From: Nocardia vaccinii NBRC 15922
GTDB taxonomy: Bacteria; Actinomycetota; Actinomycetes; Mycobacteriales; Mycobacteriaceae
DNA: 64,000 nucleotides
Assembly (NCBI RefSeq): GCF_001613305.1
Contig: NZ_BDCC01000037.1
Coordinates: 124,001-188,000 of the forward strand
Direction of reading: 5' to 3'
In this document: positions 29,507 through 39,053 of the stretch, in pieces
Layout of the letters: the number at the start of each line of letters is the position of its first letter
How positions within the stretch are numbered: position 1 is the first letter of the stretch
Made by a program: the position numbers and the translations under genes
The notes under the pieces: generated by a model
What the model was told of the DNA's origin: nothing
What the model saw: the letters and a program-made list of their open reading frames with translations, nothing else
Database searches by the model: none

Positions 29507-30562
29507 TCAGGCGGGGGGCGATGGACGGGCGGGGTCTTCGGCCGCATCGCGTTTCGCCGAACGCAAACGCGCCAGCAGATCCCGGGCAGTCCACCGGCGC
29601 GGATCACCCCGCTCGGCCGCACCGATCAGTTCGACCAGACAGGCGTTGACCGGGGTCGGCATGCCGACCATCCGCCCCAGGCTCACGATCTCCCCGGACA
29701 ACCAGGCGATCTCGGTCTTGCGTCCCAGTTCCAGATCGTCCGCCATCGAGGAACGGGCATGCGGATCCACCGCGACCACCCGTCCGGCGAATCGGCTGAA
29801 CAGCAGGTCGGGCACCGTCAGCAACCGCACCATCGCCCGCGGCGACAGCAACGTCAGCCGCGCCGGGCGGATCTGCGCGCGGTGCATCACCGCCAGCGCC
29901 TCGGCCTGCGCGAGCGCCAGACAGCGCCGATAGTCGCGCTGACCGAGTTCGGCGCGCAGCGGCCGGCCGGACAGGGCGTTGATCGGGTTGTTCAGGTTCA
30001 ACAGCAGTTTGGCCCACTGCACCGGCAACAGATCCGCATGACGCTCCAGCGGCAGGCCCGCACGAGCGAACAGCGGCGCGAACCGATCCAGCGCGGGGTC
30101 GTCGGCGACCGCCAGGCCACCGGCTGTGCCGCGATGGAAGCATCCGCCGTCGCGGTGCACGACGTTGAACATCACCATTCCGGCCAACACCACGCACGAG
30201 GGCAGGATGTCCTCGATCACCGTGTCGTTGCCGATGCCGTTCTGCAGGCTCAGCAGCACCGTGTCCGGGCGTACCCGGCCCACGAGTTGTTCGGCGGAGA
30301 CCGCCGTCTGCGGCGACTTGACCGTGACCAGGATCAGGTCCGCGGTCGCGGCCGAGGTGGGTTCGGTGGCCACGGCGAAGGCGCCCGGCGCCACCCGGTC
30401 GGCGCCGCCGTCCAGATCGGTGAGGCACAGTCCCTTCTCGGCGATCTCGTCGAGCAGGCGCGGACGACCCACGAAGGTGACATCGGCGCCGGCCGCCGCA
30501 AGCTTCCCGCCCACGAATATTCCGATACTGCCGGCGCCGAGCACCGTCACTCGAAATGTCAC
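29507..30562 (-). CDS. panE: 2-dehydropantoate 2-reductase (ketopantoate reductase) family
   Basis: The protein has 351 residues. The Rossmann start VTVLGAGSIGIFVGGKLAAA, VTVKSPQTA, SLQNGIGNDTVIED and the catalytic Lys in QWAKLLLNLNNPINAL fit the ApbA/PanE family, which reduces ketopantoate with NADPH in pantothenate synthesis. Some members act on other substrates, so panE is provisional. It overlaps pafC by four bases and is followed by tatA after 62 bp, i.e. embedded in the paf-tat operon. I do not recall it at this place in M. tuberculosis. Confidence 0.82.
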   Translation of the reverse strand: MTFRVTVLGAGSIGIFVGGKLAAAGADVTFVGRPRLLDEIAEKGLCLTDLDGGADRVAPGAFAVATEPTSAATADLILVTVKSPQTAVSAEQLVGRVRPDTVLLSLQNGIGNDTVIEDILPSCVVLAGMVMFNVVHRDGGCFHRGTAGGLAVADDPALDRFAPLFARAGLPLERHADLLPVQWAKLLLNLNNPINALSGRPLRAELGQRDYRRCLALAQAEALAVMHRAQIRPARLTLLSPRAMVRLLTVPDLLFSRFAGRVVAVDPHARSSMADDLELGRKTEIAWLSGEIVSLGRMVGMPTPVNACLVELIGAAERGDPRRWTARDLLARLRSAKRDAAEDPARPSPPA

Positions 30563-31587
30563 GCGGGGCCTACCTCCTCGATCAGGGTGTCGCCGTAGCC
30601 CGGGTCCTCGGCCAGTGCGGTATAGGCCTCCAGGGCGGCACTCGATCGCTCCCGCACGGCCGTGACCAGTTCGGCCGGCCCCAGTACCGTCACCCCGGAG
30701 CCGAAGCCCAGCAGCAGTCGCGCCATCCAGTCCAGGGTCGCGAAACGCATCGTGGCCTCGACGTGGCCGTCCGGCAGCAGCGCGGTGCGCTGCATCGGGT
30801 ACTGATCCAGTACCCAGCCGTGGTCGGCGCGAATCCGTAAGTGCGCCAACGGAACCGCCGCGTCCTCGGAGAACAGGTCCAGTGCGGCGGCCTCGTCGGT
30901 GGCATGGCTGGGCGGACGGGCCGGTTCGTCGAGTTCGGCGGCCTCCTCGATCCGGTCGAATCGGAACAGCCGCACCCCCTCGGCCCGGCGGGACCAGGCC
31001 TGCAGATAGGAGTTGTTGTCCACCAGCACGATTCGAATAGGATCGACCACACGCTCGGAGACCTCGTCCCGGCTCGCGGAGTAGTAGACCAGCCGCAGCG
31101 CGCGCTTCGCCGCCAGCGCCGAACGCACCGTCGTCACCGCCGGAGCCTCGAGGGGCGCAACCGATTCCGTCCCCGCCGAGGTGCCGGACCCCGCGATGGC
31201 CGCCTCGATCTTCGCCAGCGCCGCGTGCGCGGCCGTCGGATCCACCATGCCCGGCAGATCGGCGATCGACCGCAATGCCACCAGCAGCGCGGTCGCCTCG
31301 GTGGAGGTCAACCGCAACGGGCGGTCGATTCCCGCGGAAAAGGTGACCTCGACACTCTCCTCGGAGAAGGACAGGTCGATCAGATCACCCGGCCCGTACC
31401 CGGGCAGGCCGCACATCCAGAGCTGATTGAGGTCGTTCATCAGCTGTTTGGTCGTCACGCCCAGGTCCTCGGCGGCCTCCGCGGCGCTGATCCCCGGGTT
31501 GGCCAGGAAATACGGGACCATGTTCAGCAGCCGGGACAACCGCGTGGACAGTCGGCTACTGCTCATGCGGGTGCTCTTGAGTGTCAT
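30559..31587 (-). CDS. pafC: WYL-domain transcriptional regulator PafC
   Basis: The protein has 342 residues. An N-terminal winged helix (RLSRLLNMVPYFLANPGISA, with DLGVTTKQLMNDLNQLWMCG) is followed by a WYL domain (about 140-220) and a C-terminal WCX extension. PafB and PafC act together as an activator of the mycobacterial DNA-damage response, despite the proteasome-accessory name. It overlaps pafB by four bases at its start and panE by four at its end. Confidence 0.93.
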   Translation of the reverse strand: MTLKSTRMSSSRLSTRLSRLLNMVPYFLANPGISAAEAAEDLGVTTKQLMNDLNQLWMCGLPGYGPGDLIDLSFSEESVEVTFSAGIDRPLRLTSTEATALLVALRSIADLPGMVDPTAAHAALAKIEAAIAGSGTSAGTESVAPLEAPAVTTVRSALAAKRALRLVYYSASRDEVSERVVDPIRIVLVDNNSYLQAWSRRAEGVRLFRFDRIEEAAELDEPARPPSHATDEAAALDLFSEDAAVPLAHLRIRADHGWVLDQYPMQRTALLPDGHVEATMRFATLDWMARLLLGFGSGVTVLGPAELVTAVRERSSAALEAYTALAEDPGYGDTLIEEVGPA

Positions 31588-32579
31588 GCCGGAACCTCTG
31601 TGTGGTCGAGCACCGAACGCAACCGCTCCACGACGTCCTCACGCAACTGCGGCGGCGCCAGAACCAACGCGTCCGGACCGAGTCCGGTGATCAGCCGGGC
31701 CAGCCAATCGCGCGACCGCACCGGAACCTCCACCACCGCGCCCGCGCGGCCGGCGACCTCGCGATCCTCCACGACCGCGCCGAGACGGCGAACCTCCTGG
31801 CCGCGGCCGTCGGCCACCCACACCGTCGCGGTTCCGGTCACGGGGGCCGCGCCGGTCACCCGGGCGACCATCGCGCGCAGATCCACACCCTCGGGTTTGC
31901 GCACCGCGTTCTCCGGGCCGTATGCGGTGATGTCCTCGCCGATCCGGGAGAGGCGGAAGGTACGCACCGCGTCGCGGATGCGATCGTGCCCGACCAGATA
32001 CCACCGTCCGTGGTGGGTGACCACGCCCCACGGCTCCACATCACGCATCAGATAGGGCGAATTGTGCGAGTTGCGATGCTCGAACCGGACCGCGCGGCCG
32101 GCGTCGATCGCGGCCAACAGCTTGCCCAGCGCCGCCTCCGACCCGCGCGTGCGGGCGGGTACGGGCGGCACCGAGGCCAGTGCCGCCTCGGGCTCGACGT
32201 GGATCCCGGCCGCTCGTAGTTTCAGCACGGCCCCCTCTGCCGCGGCGGCCAGCTCGGGAGAATCCCACAACTGCACCGCCACGGCTACGGCTGCGGCCTC
32301 CTGGCTGGTCAGATCGATATCGGGAAGTTCGTAGGCGTCACGATTGATCCGGTACCCCTCCTGGCTGGTGTACCGGCCGATCGGCCCGACCTCCAGGGGA
32401 ATGCCGAGATCGCGCAACTCGTTCTTGTCGCGCTCGAACATCCGGCTGAACGCCTCGTCACTGGCCGAGTCCTCATAGCCCGCCACGCTGTCGCGGATCC
32501 GTTCGGCGCTCAAGAACTGCCTGGTCGAGAGCAGCGCGATAACCAGATTCATCAACCGCTCGACCTTGGATATCGCCAC
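31584..32579 (-). CDS. pafB: WYL-domain transcriptional regulator PafB
   Basis: The protein has 331 residues. The GTG at 32579 gives the family start (AISKVERLMNLVIALLSTRQ), and TATTCT lies 7 nt before it, so this is preferred to the longer frame reaching 32645. The order is HTH (about 1-75), WYL (about 145-225) and WCX domain. It forms the PafBC activator with the next gene. First gene of the pafB-pafC-panE-tatA-tatC-helY operon. Confidence 0.93.
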   Translation of the reverse strand: MAISKVERLMNLVIALLSTRQFLSAERIRDSVAGYEDSASDEAFSRMFERDKNELRDLGIPLEVGPIGRYTSQEGYRINRDAYELPDIDLTSQEAAAVAVAVQLWDSPELAAAAEGAVLKLRAAGIHVEPEAALASVPPVPARTRGSEAALGKLLAAIDAGRAVRFEHRNSHNSPYLMRDVEPWGVVTHHGRWYLVGHDRIRDAVRTFRLSRIGEDITAYGPENAVRKPEGVDLRAMVARVTGAAPVTGTATVWVADGRGQEVRRLGAVVEDREVAGRAGAVVEVPVRSRDWLARLITGLGPDALVLAPPQLREDVVERLRSVLDHTEVPA

Positions 32580-32795
32580 TCGGACAAGAATAATGCGACT
32601 CGCCGCATCGATGCGCGCTGGTACGGCAATTTTCGCGACACGCACCCTTTCGCCAGCAGCGAACTTCTGGTGAACTCACCCGGCGCGCTACCGCACGCCG
32701 GGATCGGGCACGCCAACGGTATCCGGCGATCCCTCTCGCCGCTCACGACCGCCGACAGCGCGATACCGGCCGATCCGCAGCACAACCGACCGTCA

Positions 32796-32938
32796 CGACG
32801 CGATCAGGCGATCCACTCGTTCGTCCACTGAACGGCATCGACGCAGCCTTGCACAACACCAAACGCAAAGCCCGCCCTCACCGACCAGCCGATCACATCG
32901 ACGCGATCAGGCGATCCACTCGTTCGTCCACTGAACGG
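32796..32938. repeat. Partial duplication of the pafA 3' end
   Basis: A 40-bp segment covering the last codons of pafA (32899-32938) is repeated exactly at 32796-32835, 103 bp away, and both copies are followed by CCTTGCACAACAC. The outer copy even preserves an in-frame stop after the Leu-Ile-Ala-Ser codons. It lies in the 313-bp gap between the pafB start and the pafA stop, where I see no gene. The pattern suggests a local tandem duplication or an old recombination junction. Confidence 0.85.
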
Positions 32939-34251
32939 AATGGATCCTTGCACAACACGGTGCGCTGGGCCTGGTCGTTCAGCTTCAGGTGCACCCAGTC
33001 GACGGTGAAGTCGCGACCCGCCTCCTGAGCGGCGGTGATGAAATCGCCGCGCAGCTTGGCGCGGGTGGTCTGCGGCGGGGTCGTGACGGCCGCGTCGACC
33101 GCGTCGTCCTCGGTGACCCGCTTGGCCAGACCCTTGCGCTGCAGGAGATCGAAGACGCCGCGACCACGCTTGATGTCGTGATACGCCAGATCCAACTGGG
33201 CGATCTTGGGATCGGACAGGTCCATGTTGTACCGGTCCTGATAGCGCTGGAACAGCTTGCGCTTGATCACCCAGTCGATCTCGGTATCGACCTTCGCGAA
33301 GTCCTGCGCCTCGACCGCGTCGAGGGTGCGACCCCACAGGTCCACGACCGCGTCCACCTGCGGATCCCGCTCGCGGTTGCGCAGGTGTTCCACGGCGCGG
33401 GCGTAGTACTCGCGTTGAATGTCCAGGGCGCTGGCCTGCCGCCCGCCCGCCAGGCGCACCTGACGCCGCCCGGTCAGGTCGTGCGATACCTCACGGATCG
33501 CCCTGATCGGATTGTCCAGGGCGAAGTCCCGGAACGAAACGCCCGCCTCGATCATCTCGAGCACCAGCGAGGCGGTGCCCACCTTGAGCATCGTGGTGGT
33601 CTCGGACATGTTCGAATCGCCGACGATCACGTGCAGACGTCGGTACTTCTCGGCGTCGGCGTGCGGCTCGTCGCGGGTGTTGATGATCGGCCGCGAACGC
33701 GTGGTCGCCGAGGAAACACCCTCCCAGATGTGCTCGGCGCGCTGGGACAGGCAGAACGTCGCCGCCTTTGGCGTCTGCAGGATCTTGCCCGCGCCGCAGA
33801 TGAGCTGGCGCGTCACCAGGAACGGCAGCAGCACATCGGAGATCCGGGAGAATTCACCGGCGCGCACGACCAGGAAGTTCTCGTGGCAGCCGTAGGAGTT
33901 GCCCGCGGAGTCGGTGTTGTTCTTGAACAGGTAGATATCGCCGCCGATACCCTCCTCCGCCAAGCGCTGCTCAGCATCGATCAGCAACTCCTCGAGCACT
34001 CGCTCACCCGCACGGTCGTGGGTGACCAACTGCACCAGGCTGTCGCATTCGGCCGTCGCATACTCCGGATGGGATCCGACATCGAGGTAGAGCCGGGCAC
34101 CGTTGCGGAGAAATACGTTCGAGCTACGGCCCCAGGAAACCACCCGGCGGAACAGATACCGGGCCACCTCGTCAGGGCTCAACCGACGGTGGCCGTGGAA
34201 CGTACACGTCACCCCGAACTCGGTCTCGATCCCCATGATTCGTCGCTGCAC
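32893..34251 (-). CDS. pafA: Pup-protein ligase PafA
   Basis: The protein has 452 residues from the GTG at 34251, giving the family start VQRRIMGIETEFGV. TACTGT lies 7 nt upstream, suggesting leaderless expression. PafA is a glutamine-synthetase-fold enzyme that uses ATP to form an isopeptide bond between the C-terminal Glu of Pup and a substrate lysine. The N-terminal Glu of GIETEFG, YLFKNNTDSAGNSYGCHEN, RPIINTRDEPHADAEKYRRL and DWVIKRKLFQRYQDRY are conserved. It is separated from prcA by a strong terminator. Confidence 0.96.
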   Translation of the reverse strand: MQRRIMGIETEFGVTCTFHGHRRLSPDEVARYLFRRVVSWGRSSNVFLRNGARLYLDVGSHPEYATAECDSLVQLVTHDRAGERVLEELLIDAEQRLAEEGIGGDIYLFKNNTDSAGNSYGCHENFLVVRAGEFSRISDVLLPFLVTRQLICGAGKILQTPKAATFCLSQRAEHIWEGVSSATTRSRPIINTRDEPHADAEKYRRLHVIVGDSNMSETTTMLKVGTASLVLEMIEAGVSFRDFALDNPIRAIREVSHDLTGRRQVRLAGGRQASALDIQREYYARAVEHLRNRERDPQVDAVVDLWGRTLDAVEAQDFAKVDTEIDWVIKRKLFQRYQDRYNMDLSDPKIAQLDLAYHDIKRGRGVFDLLQRKGLAKRVTEDDAVDAAVTTPPQTTRAKLRGDFITAAQEAGRDFTVDWVHLKLNDQAQRTVLCKDPFRSVDERVDRLIASM

Positions 34252-34374
34252 ACCATCGACAGTACAACCAACGCAACCCCGAAAGTGGCTGTGCGAGCAA
34301 GTGGTTGCATACGTCTTCACAACGATTTCACGGGTGCGGGGCCGAAATCGCGATCCCGGCCCGCACTTAGGCAA

Positions 34375-34411
34375 GGCCCCTTACACTCGTGCTCCACGAG
34401 TGTAAGGGGCC
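34375..34411 (-). terminator. Stem-loop terminator after prcA
   Basis: Perfect 16-bp arms (GGCCCCTTACACTCGT / ACGAGTGTAAGGGGCC) with a 5-nt loop, 25 bp after the prcA stop on the minus strand, followed by TTGCCT. It separates the pup-prcB-prcA unit from pafA. Confidence 0.85.
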
Positions 34412-34435
34412 CGGGCACACCGGATTACGCGGCTG

Positions 34436-35227
34436 CTACGAGTTCGACGGATCTCCTGCCGACGGTGTCTGCGGCTCATCCGAATCCTCGGATTTCTCAG
34501 CCGAATCGCTACCGGTCGTACCCGCCAGCAAGGTCTGCAGAGCGGTAGGCGTGATGCGCCGGAACGCACGGCGCGGCCGCGACTGCTCGAGCGTAGCCAC
34601 CTCGAGTGAGCCTACGCCCAACGTCCGCTTCTCCTTGTCAGCCCCCTCGGGAACGGCCTTCTGCAGCGCCTGCACAGCGGTCTCGAGCGCGCTGCTCAGA
34701 TCCAGCCCCGACCGGTAGGTCTCCTTCAGCGCGGTCGCGATGGGATCGGTGTTGCCGCCCATCACCACATATTCACGCTCGTCGACGATGGAACCGTCGA
34801 AGTTGATCCGGTATAGCACCGAATTCTGGGCCTGCTCGGGATGGCCGACCTCGCCGATGCAGATCTCCACCTCGTACGGTTTGAGCTGATCGGTGAAGAT
34901 CGTGCCCAGCGTCGAGGCGTACACATTGGCCAGGGCCCGACCGGTGACGTCGCGCCGGTCGTACTGGTAGCCGCGCAGATCGGCCTGCAGGATACCGCCA
35001 CGACGCAGGCTCTCGAACTCGTTGTACTTGCCGACCGCGGCGAACCCGATCCGGTCGTACAGCTCACTGATCTTGTTCAACGTCGCCGACGGATTCTCCG
35101 CGACGAACAACACACCTTTGTCGTACACCAACGCCACGACACTGCGTCCCCGTGCGATTCCCTTGCGCGCAAGTTCGGTCTTGTCGCGCATGATCTGTTC
35201 GGCCGACGCGTAGTACGGCAGTGTCAT
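34436..35227 (-). CDS. prcA: Proteasome subunit alpha PrcA
   Basis: The protein has 263 residues. It forms the outer rings of the 20S core and the gate that docks Mpa. The start MTLPYYASAEQIMRDKTELA and the segment IARGRSVVALVYDKGVLF are alpha-type features; no catalytic Thr is expected. The C-terminal 40 residues are acidic, Ser-rich and probably disordered. AAAGGA precedes the ATG. prcB lies 73 bp upstream on the same strand. Confidence 0.96.
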   Translation of the reverse strand: MTLPYYASAEQIMRDKTELARKGIARGRSVVALVYDKGVLFVAENPSATLNKISELYDRIGFAAVGKYNEFESLRRGGILQADLRGYQYDRRDVTGRALANVYASTLGTIFTDQLKPYEVEICIGEVGHPEQAQNSVLYRINFDGSIVDEREYVVMGGNTDPIATALKETYRSGLDLSSALETAVQALQKAVPEGADKEKRTLGVGSLEVATLEQSRPRRAFRRITPTALQTLLAGTTGSDSAEKSEDSDEPQTPSAGDPSNS

Positions 35228-35300
35228 GCTGCAATTCCTTTCCGCATGCCCGGGCGGCCTACGCGGTTACGCTCCGCTGCCGCCTCCGGCCGCTGACCGT

Positions 35301-36158
35301 TCATGCGGGGGCACCCCCTTCTTCCGCCTCGCGCTCATCGGCCAGCGACCGCGCGATCTCCGCCAACCGCTCCTCCGGAACCTCCACCGCGCCCTCGGCG
35401 TCGATCAGGACCGCCGTGGGGTAGATGCCGCGCAGCAGGTCCGGGCCGCCGGTAGCGGTGTCGTCGTCGGACGCGTCGATCAACGACTGCACCCCGATCC
35501 GCAGGGCCTGCTCGGCATCGAGACCGCGACTGTAGGTCTTCTTCAGCGAGGATTTGGCGAACATGGAGCCGGATCCGGTCGCCGCATAGCCGAATCGTTC
35601 CTCGGTACGGCCGCCGACCACGTCGTAGGACACGATGCGACCGGCATTGTCCAGATCGCTGGCCTCTTGGTCGTATCCCGCCAGGATCGGTACCGCGGCC
35701 ATCCCCTGCAGTGCGGCGGGCAGATTGTCGCGCACCATTCTGGAGAGTTTGTTGGCCTTACCGTCGAAGGTCAGCGAGACGCCCTCGATCTTCTCGTAAT
35801 GCTCCAACTCCACCGCGAACAGCCGGATCATCTCGACTGCCACGCCCACCGTGCCCGCGATGCCGGCCGCGGAATAGGTGTCGGTGATGTACACCTTCTC
35901 CATATCGCGACTGGCCAGCAGATTGCCCTGGGTCGCGCGACGATCGCCCGCGATCAGCGCACCGCCGCGATATGTGATCGCGACCACGGTTGTGCCGTGC
36001 GGGGCCAGATCCTGCGACGCCGCCCCGTTGGGGGCGGCGTCACCGGTGTTGCCGAATCTGTTGGCGGGCAACAGTTCCGGAGCTGACTGGCGCAGATGTT
36101 CGGTGAACGACGACAGCGCGTACCCCGTGTGGAGCCGCATGGGGTCACCTGATGTCAC
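35301..36158 (-). CDS. prcB: Proteasome subunit beta PrcB (catalytic)
   Basis: The precursor has 285 residues with a 55-residue propeptide ending in LAPHG; cleavage exposes Thr56 (TTVVAITYRGG) as the N-terminal nucleophile. GDRRATQGNLLASRDMEKVY contains the conserved Asp/Arg and Lys of the active site. The GTG start overlaps the pup stop by four bases, so the beta subunit is coupled to Pup synthesis. Confidence 0.96.
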   Translation of the reverse strand: MTSGDPMRLHTGYALSSFTEHLRQSAPELLPANRFGNTGDAAPNGAASQDLAPHGTTVVAITYRGGALIAGDRRATQGNLLASRDMEKVYITDTYSAAGIAGTVGVAVEMIRLFAVELEHYEKIEGVSLTFDGKANKLSRMVRDNLPAALQGMAAVPILAGYDQEASDLDNAGRIVSYDVVGGRTEERFGYAATGSGSMFAKSSLKKTYSRGLDAEQALRIGVQSLIDASDDDTATGGPDLLRGIYPTAVLIDAEGAVEVPEERLAEIARSLADEREAEEGGAPA

Positions 36159-36349
36159 TGGCCGCCCTTCTGAACATATGCGCGCACGAAGTCTTCCGCG
36201 TTCTCCTCGAGTACGTCGTCGATCTCGTCGAGCAGGTCGTCGGTGTCCTCCGCCAGTTTTTCGCGGCGCTCCTGCCCCGCGGCATCGACGCCGGCAGCGT
36301 CGTCGTCCTCGTCGCCGCCACCGGCGCGCCTGGTCTGCTCTTGTGCCAT
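36155..36349 (-). CDS. pup: Prokaryotic ubiquitin-like protein Pup
   Basis: The product has 64 residues, acidic and mostly disordered, with the Mpa-binding helix region EKLAEDTDDLLDEIDDVLEE and the C-terminus YVQKGGQ. The last residue is Gln, so Dop must deamidate it to Glu before PafA can use it. The ATG at 36349 is preceded by GAGGAGG; a longer frame upstream is not supported. It is the first gene of pup-prcB-prcA. Confidence 0.97.
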   Translation of the reverse strand: MAQEQTRRAGGGDEDDDAAGVDAAGQERREKLAEDTDDLLDEIDDVLEENAEDFVRAYVQKGGQ

Positions 36350-36525
36350 AGCAGCCGACCTCCTCTGATCATCGGCGAGCACCGGATACTCCGATGCTCG
36401 TCCCTCAACACTACCCAGCGGCGCCGACAACATGCCGGATTACACCGCAATGTGCCCCCGCCGCAACGTCGCAGCAGTCCGGTATCGCACCCGGTGGGAT
36501 GGCGATTCGGCCGCTTCGGCGACGG

Positions 36526-38025
36526 CTATGTGGTCAGCTGTTCCACCAGTTCGGCCGCGGTGTGCACACCGTCCAGCAGCTTGCCGACATGCGACTTGGT
36601 GCCGCGCCGGGGCTCGAGGGTGGGGATGCGCACCAGCGAATCGCCGCCCAGGTCGAAGATCACCGAATCCCAGCTGGCCGCCGCGATGTCGCCGCCGAAC
36701 CGGCGCAGACATTCACCGCGGAAATAGGCGCGGGTATCGGTGGGCGGCTTGGTCATCGCGTCGAGCACCTGCTGCTCGGTGACCAGTCGCTGCATCGAAC
36801 CGCGGGCCACCAGGCGGTTGTACAGCCCCTTGTCCAGGCGCACGTCGGAGTACTGCAGATCGACCAGATGCAGTTTCGGCGCGGCCCAGCCCAAACCCTC
36901 GCGATTGCGGATGCCCTCGAGCAGGCGCAGCTTGGCCGGCCAGTCGAGCAGGTCGGCACATTCCATCGGATCGCGCTCGAGCAGATCCAGTACGTGCGCC
37001 CACTTCTCCAGCAGATCGGTGACGCGGGCGTCGTCGGTGCCCTCACGACTGTGGTACTTGCCCACCCGATCGAGGTAGATCCGTTGCAGCGCAAGGCCGG
37101 TCAGCTCACGACCGTCGGACAGCGCGACCGTCGCGCGCAGGGTCGGATCGTGGCTGATCGTGTGCACGGCGGTCACCGGACGCGCGAGTTGCAGATCGGT
37201 CAGATCCTCCCCCGCCTCGATCAGGTCCAGCACCAGGGCCGTAGTGCCGACCTTCAGGTAGGTGGACCATTCGGCGAGATTGGCGTCACCGATGATGACG
37301 TGCAGGCGGCGGTACTTGTCCGCGTCGGCGTGCGGTTCGTCGCGAGTGTTGATGATGCCGCGCTTGAGCGTTGTCTCCAGACCGACCTCGACCTCGATGT
37401 AATCCGCGCGCTGGGACAGCTGGAATCCGGCCGTATCGCCCGATTGGCCGATGCCGACCCGGCCCGATCCACAGATCACCTGGCGCGAGGCGAAGAACGG
37501 GGTGAGGCCGACGATGATCTGGTTGAACGGGGTGTCGCGGCTCATCAGATAGTTCTCGTGGGTGCCGTAGGAGGCGCCCTTGCCGTCGACGTTGTTCTTG
37601 TACAACTGCATCGGGGCCGCGCCCGGCACGCTCGAGGCGTAGCGCGCTGCGGCCTCCATCACCCGCTCACCGGCCTTGTCCCAGATCACCGCGTCCAGCG
37701 GGTCGGTGACCTCGGGTGCGGAGTATTCGGGGTGTGCGTGGTCGACGTAGAGCCGGGCCCCGTTGGTGAGAATCATGTTCGCCGCGCCGACCTCGTCGGC
37801 GTCGATCACGGGGGCGGGTCCGTTGAGGCGGCCCAGATCGAAACCACGAGCGTCGCGCAGCGGCGATTCCACCTCGTAATCCCATCGGGTGCGCTTGGCC
37901 CGTGGCACGCCTTCGGCGGCGGCGTACGCCAGCACCGCCTGTGTGGAGGTGAGAATCGGGTTGGCCGAGGGTTCGGTGGGCGTGGAGATCCCGTACTCGA
38001 CCTCGATTCCGATAATGCGCTGCAT
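36526..38025 (-). CDS. dop: Deamidase/depupylase Dop
   Basis: The protein has 499 residues from the ATG at 38025 (MQRIIGIEVEYGISTPTEPS), 7 nt after TACGAT, so probably leaderless. Dop is the PafA paralogue that converts the Pup C-terminal Gln to Glu and removes Pup from substrates. The longer insertion after the first strand (the Dop loop, about residues 35-75) distinguishes it from PafA. YKNNVDGKGASYGTHENYLM and GIINTRDEPHADADKYRRLH are conserved. pup follows after 176 bp. Confidence 0.96.
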   Translation of the reverse strand: MQRIIGIEVEYGISTPTEPSANPILTSTQAVLAYAAAEGVPRAKRTRWDYEVESPLRDARGFDLGRLNGPAPVIDADEVGAANMILTNGARLYVDHAHPEYSAPEVTDPLDAVIWDKAGERVMEAAARYASSVPGAAPMQLYKNNVDGKGASYGTHENYLMSRDTPFNQIIVGLTPFFASRQVICGSGRVGIGQSGDTAGFQLSQRADYIEVEVGLETTLKRGIINTRDEPHADADKYRRLHVIIGDANLAEWSTYLKVGTTALVLDLIEAGEDLTDLQLARPVTAVHTISHDPTLRATVALSDGRELTGLALQRIYLDRVGKYHSREGTDDARVTDLLEKWAHVLDLLERDPMECADLLDWPAKLRLLEGIRNREGLGWAAPKLHLVDLQYSDVRLDKGLYNRLVARGSMQRLVTEQQVLDAMTKPPTDTRAYFRGECLRRFGGDIAAASWDSVIFDLGGDSLVRIPTLEPRRGTKSHVGKLLDGVHTAAELVEQLTT

Positions 38026-38254
38026 GAGTTGAATCGTAACCGCGTCGCGCGCCGTCACCCGGACGGGCGGTGCGCGAGACGGGGCGCGACCGGCGGGCGG
38101 ACGGTGCGCTCCGGGCGTGTTCCCGAAGCGCCGAACGACACGTCTGTGCAGGCCGCGGAGGATTCCGTCGTGCCGGCCTGCTGCCGCACTCACGGCCGCC
38201 CGGTCGCGGACGATTCCCGCCTTCCGGCGGCTACGCACGAGAGTGCGGTATCGC

Positions 38255-38992
38255 TCAGGACGCCGAACTCTCGGGGCTGGCCAGCAGTACCGCGACGGGA
38301 GTGTCGCGGGCCAGCGGAACGCCGAGACCGCGCGCATTGCCCTCGAACAGCGCCAGGACCGATTCGGTGAGCATGCCTTCGATCTGCTCGCAGGTCAGTG
38401 CCGTCGCCGAATCCGCACGCCAGCTGTTGACCACGCCGTCCACGAATCCGACCACACCGAAGGCCATCGGCCGCGCACTCGCCGGATCGATACCGAATCG
38501 CGCCAGCGCGGAAGTGAACAGGTCGGCCAGGCGCCCGCCGATCCGGTCCCGGGCGCCCGCGATCGCCTGTGACGAATCTCCCTGCGGCGCAATGCCGTCC
38601 AAAAATCTGTGCAGGCCGGGGTGCCGATCGACCCATTCGACGTAGGTGCCGACCGCGCCGCGCACCGCGTCCCGCACCGTGCCGTCGACTCGCAGCGCGG
38701 GCATCAACTCCTCCAGCAGCGCTTCCAGGATCCGGCGGCGAATCTGCTCGTCCAGATCGGCGCGGCCGTCGAAGTGGCGATATACGACCGGGCGCGGCAG
38801 CCGCAGTCGATCCGCGATCTGCTGTACGGAAATATCGGCGCCGCACTCCTGGATCACCTCGACCGCCGCGTCCAGCACCGCGGCGCGGCGACGTTCCTTG
38901 TGCCCGTTCCAGCGCGTACTACGGCCGTCGACACTCCTGCGCGCCTCCGGTGCGGTCCGCCGGGACGCGGACCTTCCACCGGTCTCGCTCAC
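38255..38992 (-). CDS. TetR-family transcriptional regulator
   Basis: The protein has 245 residues from a GTG with TATCGT 6 nt upstream. After a basic 30-residue lead it has a TetR HTH: AAVLDAAVEVIQECG, then SVQQIADRLRLPRPVVYRHF. The C-terminal domain is long for the family. It is the first gene left of dop and stands alone, with 61 bp to the ArsC-like gene upstream. The target is unknown. The 229 bp between it and dop hold no gene. Confidence 0.85.
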   Translation of the reverse strand: MSETGGRSASRRTAPEARRSVDGRSTRWNGHKERRRAAVLDAAVEVIQECGADISVQQIADRLRLPRPVVYRHFDGRADLDEQIRRRILEALLEELMPALRVDGTVRDAVRGAVGTYVEWVDRHPGLHRFLDGIAPQGDSSQAIAGARDRIGGRLADLFTSALARFGIDPASARPMAFGVVGFVDGVVNSWRADSATALTCEQIEGMLTESVLALFEGNARGLGVPLARDTPVAVLLASPESSAS

Positions 38993-39053
38993 ACCGCAAC
39001 GATACCGGCCGCCGATATGGCCGATACGTGATGTCTCACGAATCTCCGGCGGC

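Noticed and set aside
32804..33337. 177-codon minus-strand frame at the pafA 3' end
   Set aside because: It arises from a shifted reading of pafA and its duplicated tail.
36394..38370. Open frame of 658 codons antisense to dop
   Set aside because: Dop motifs on the minus strand are clear; this frame has none.
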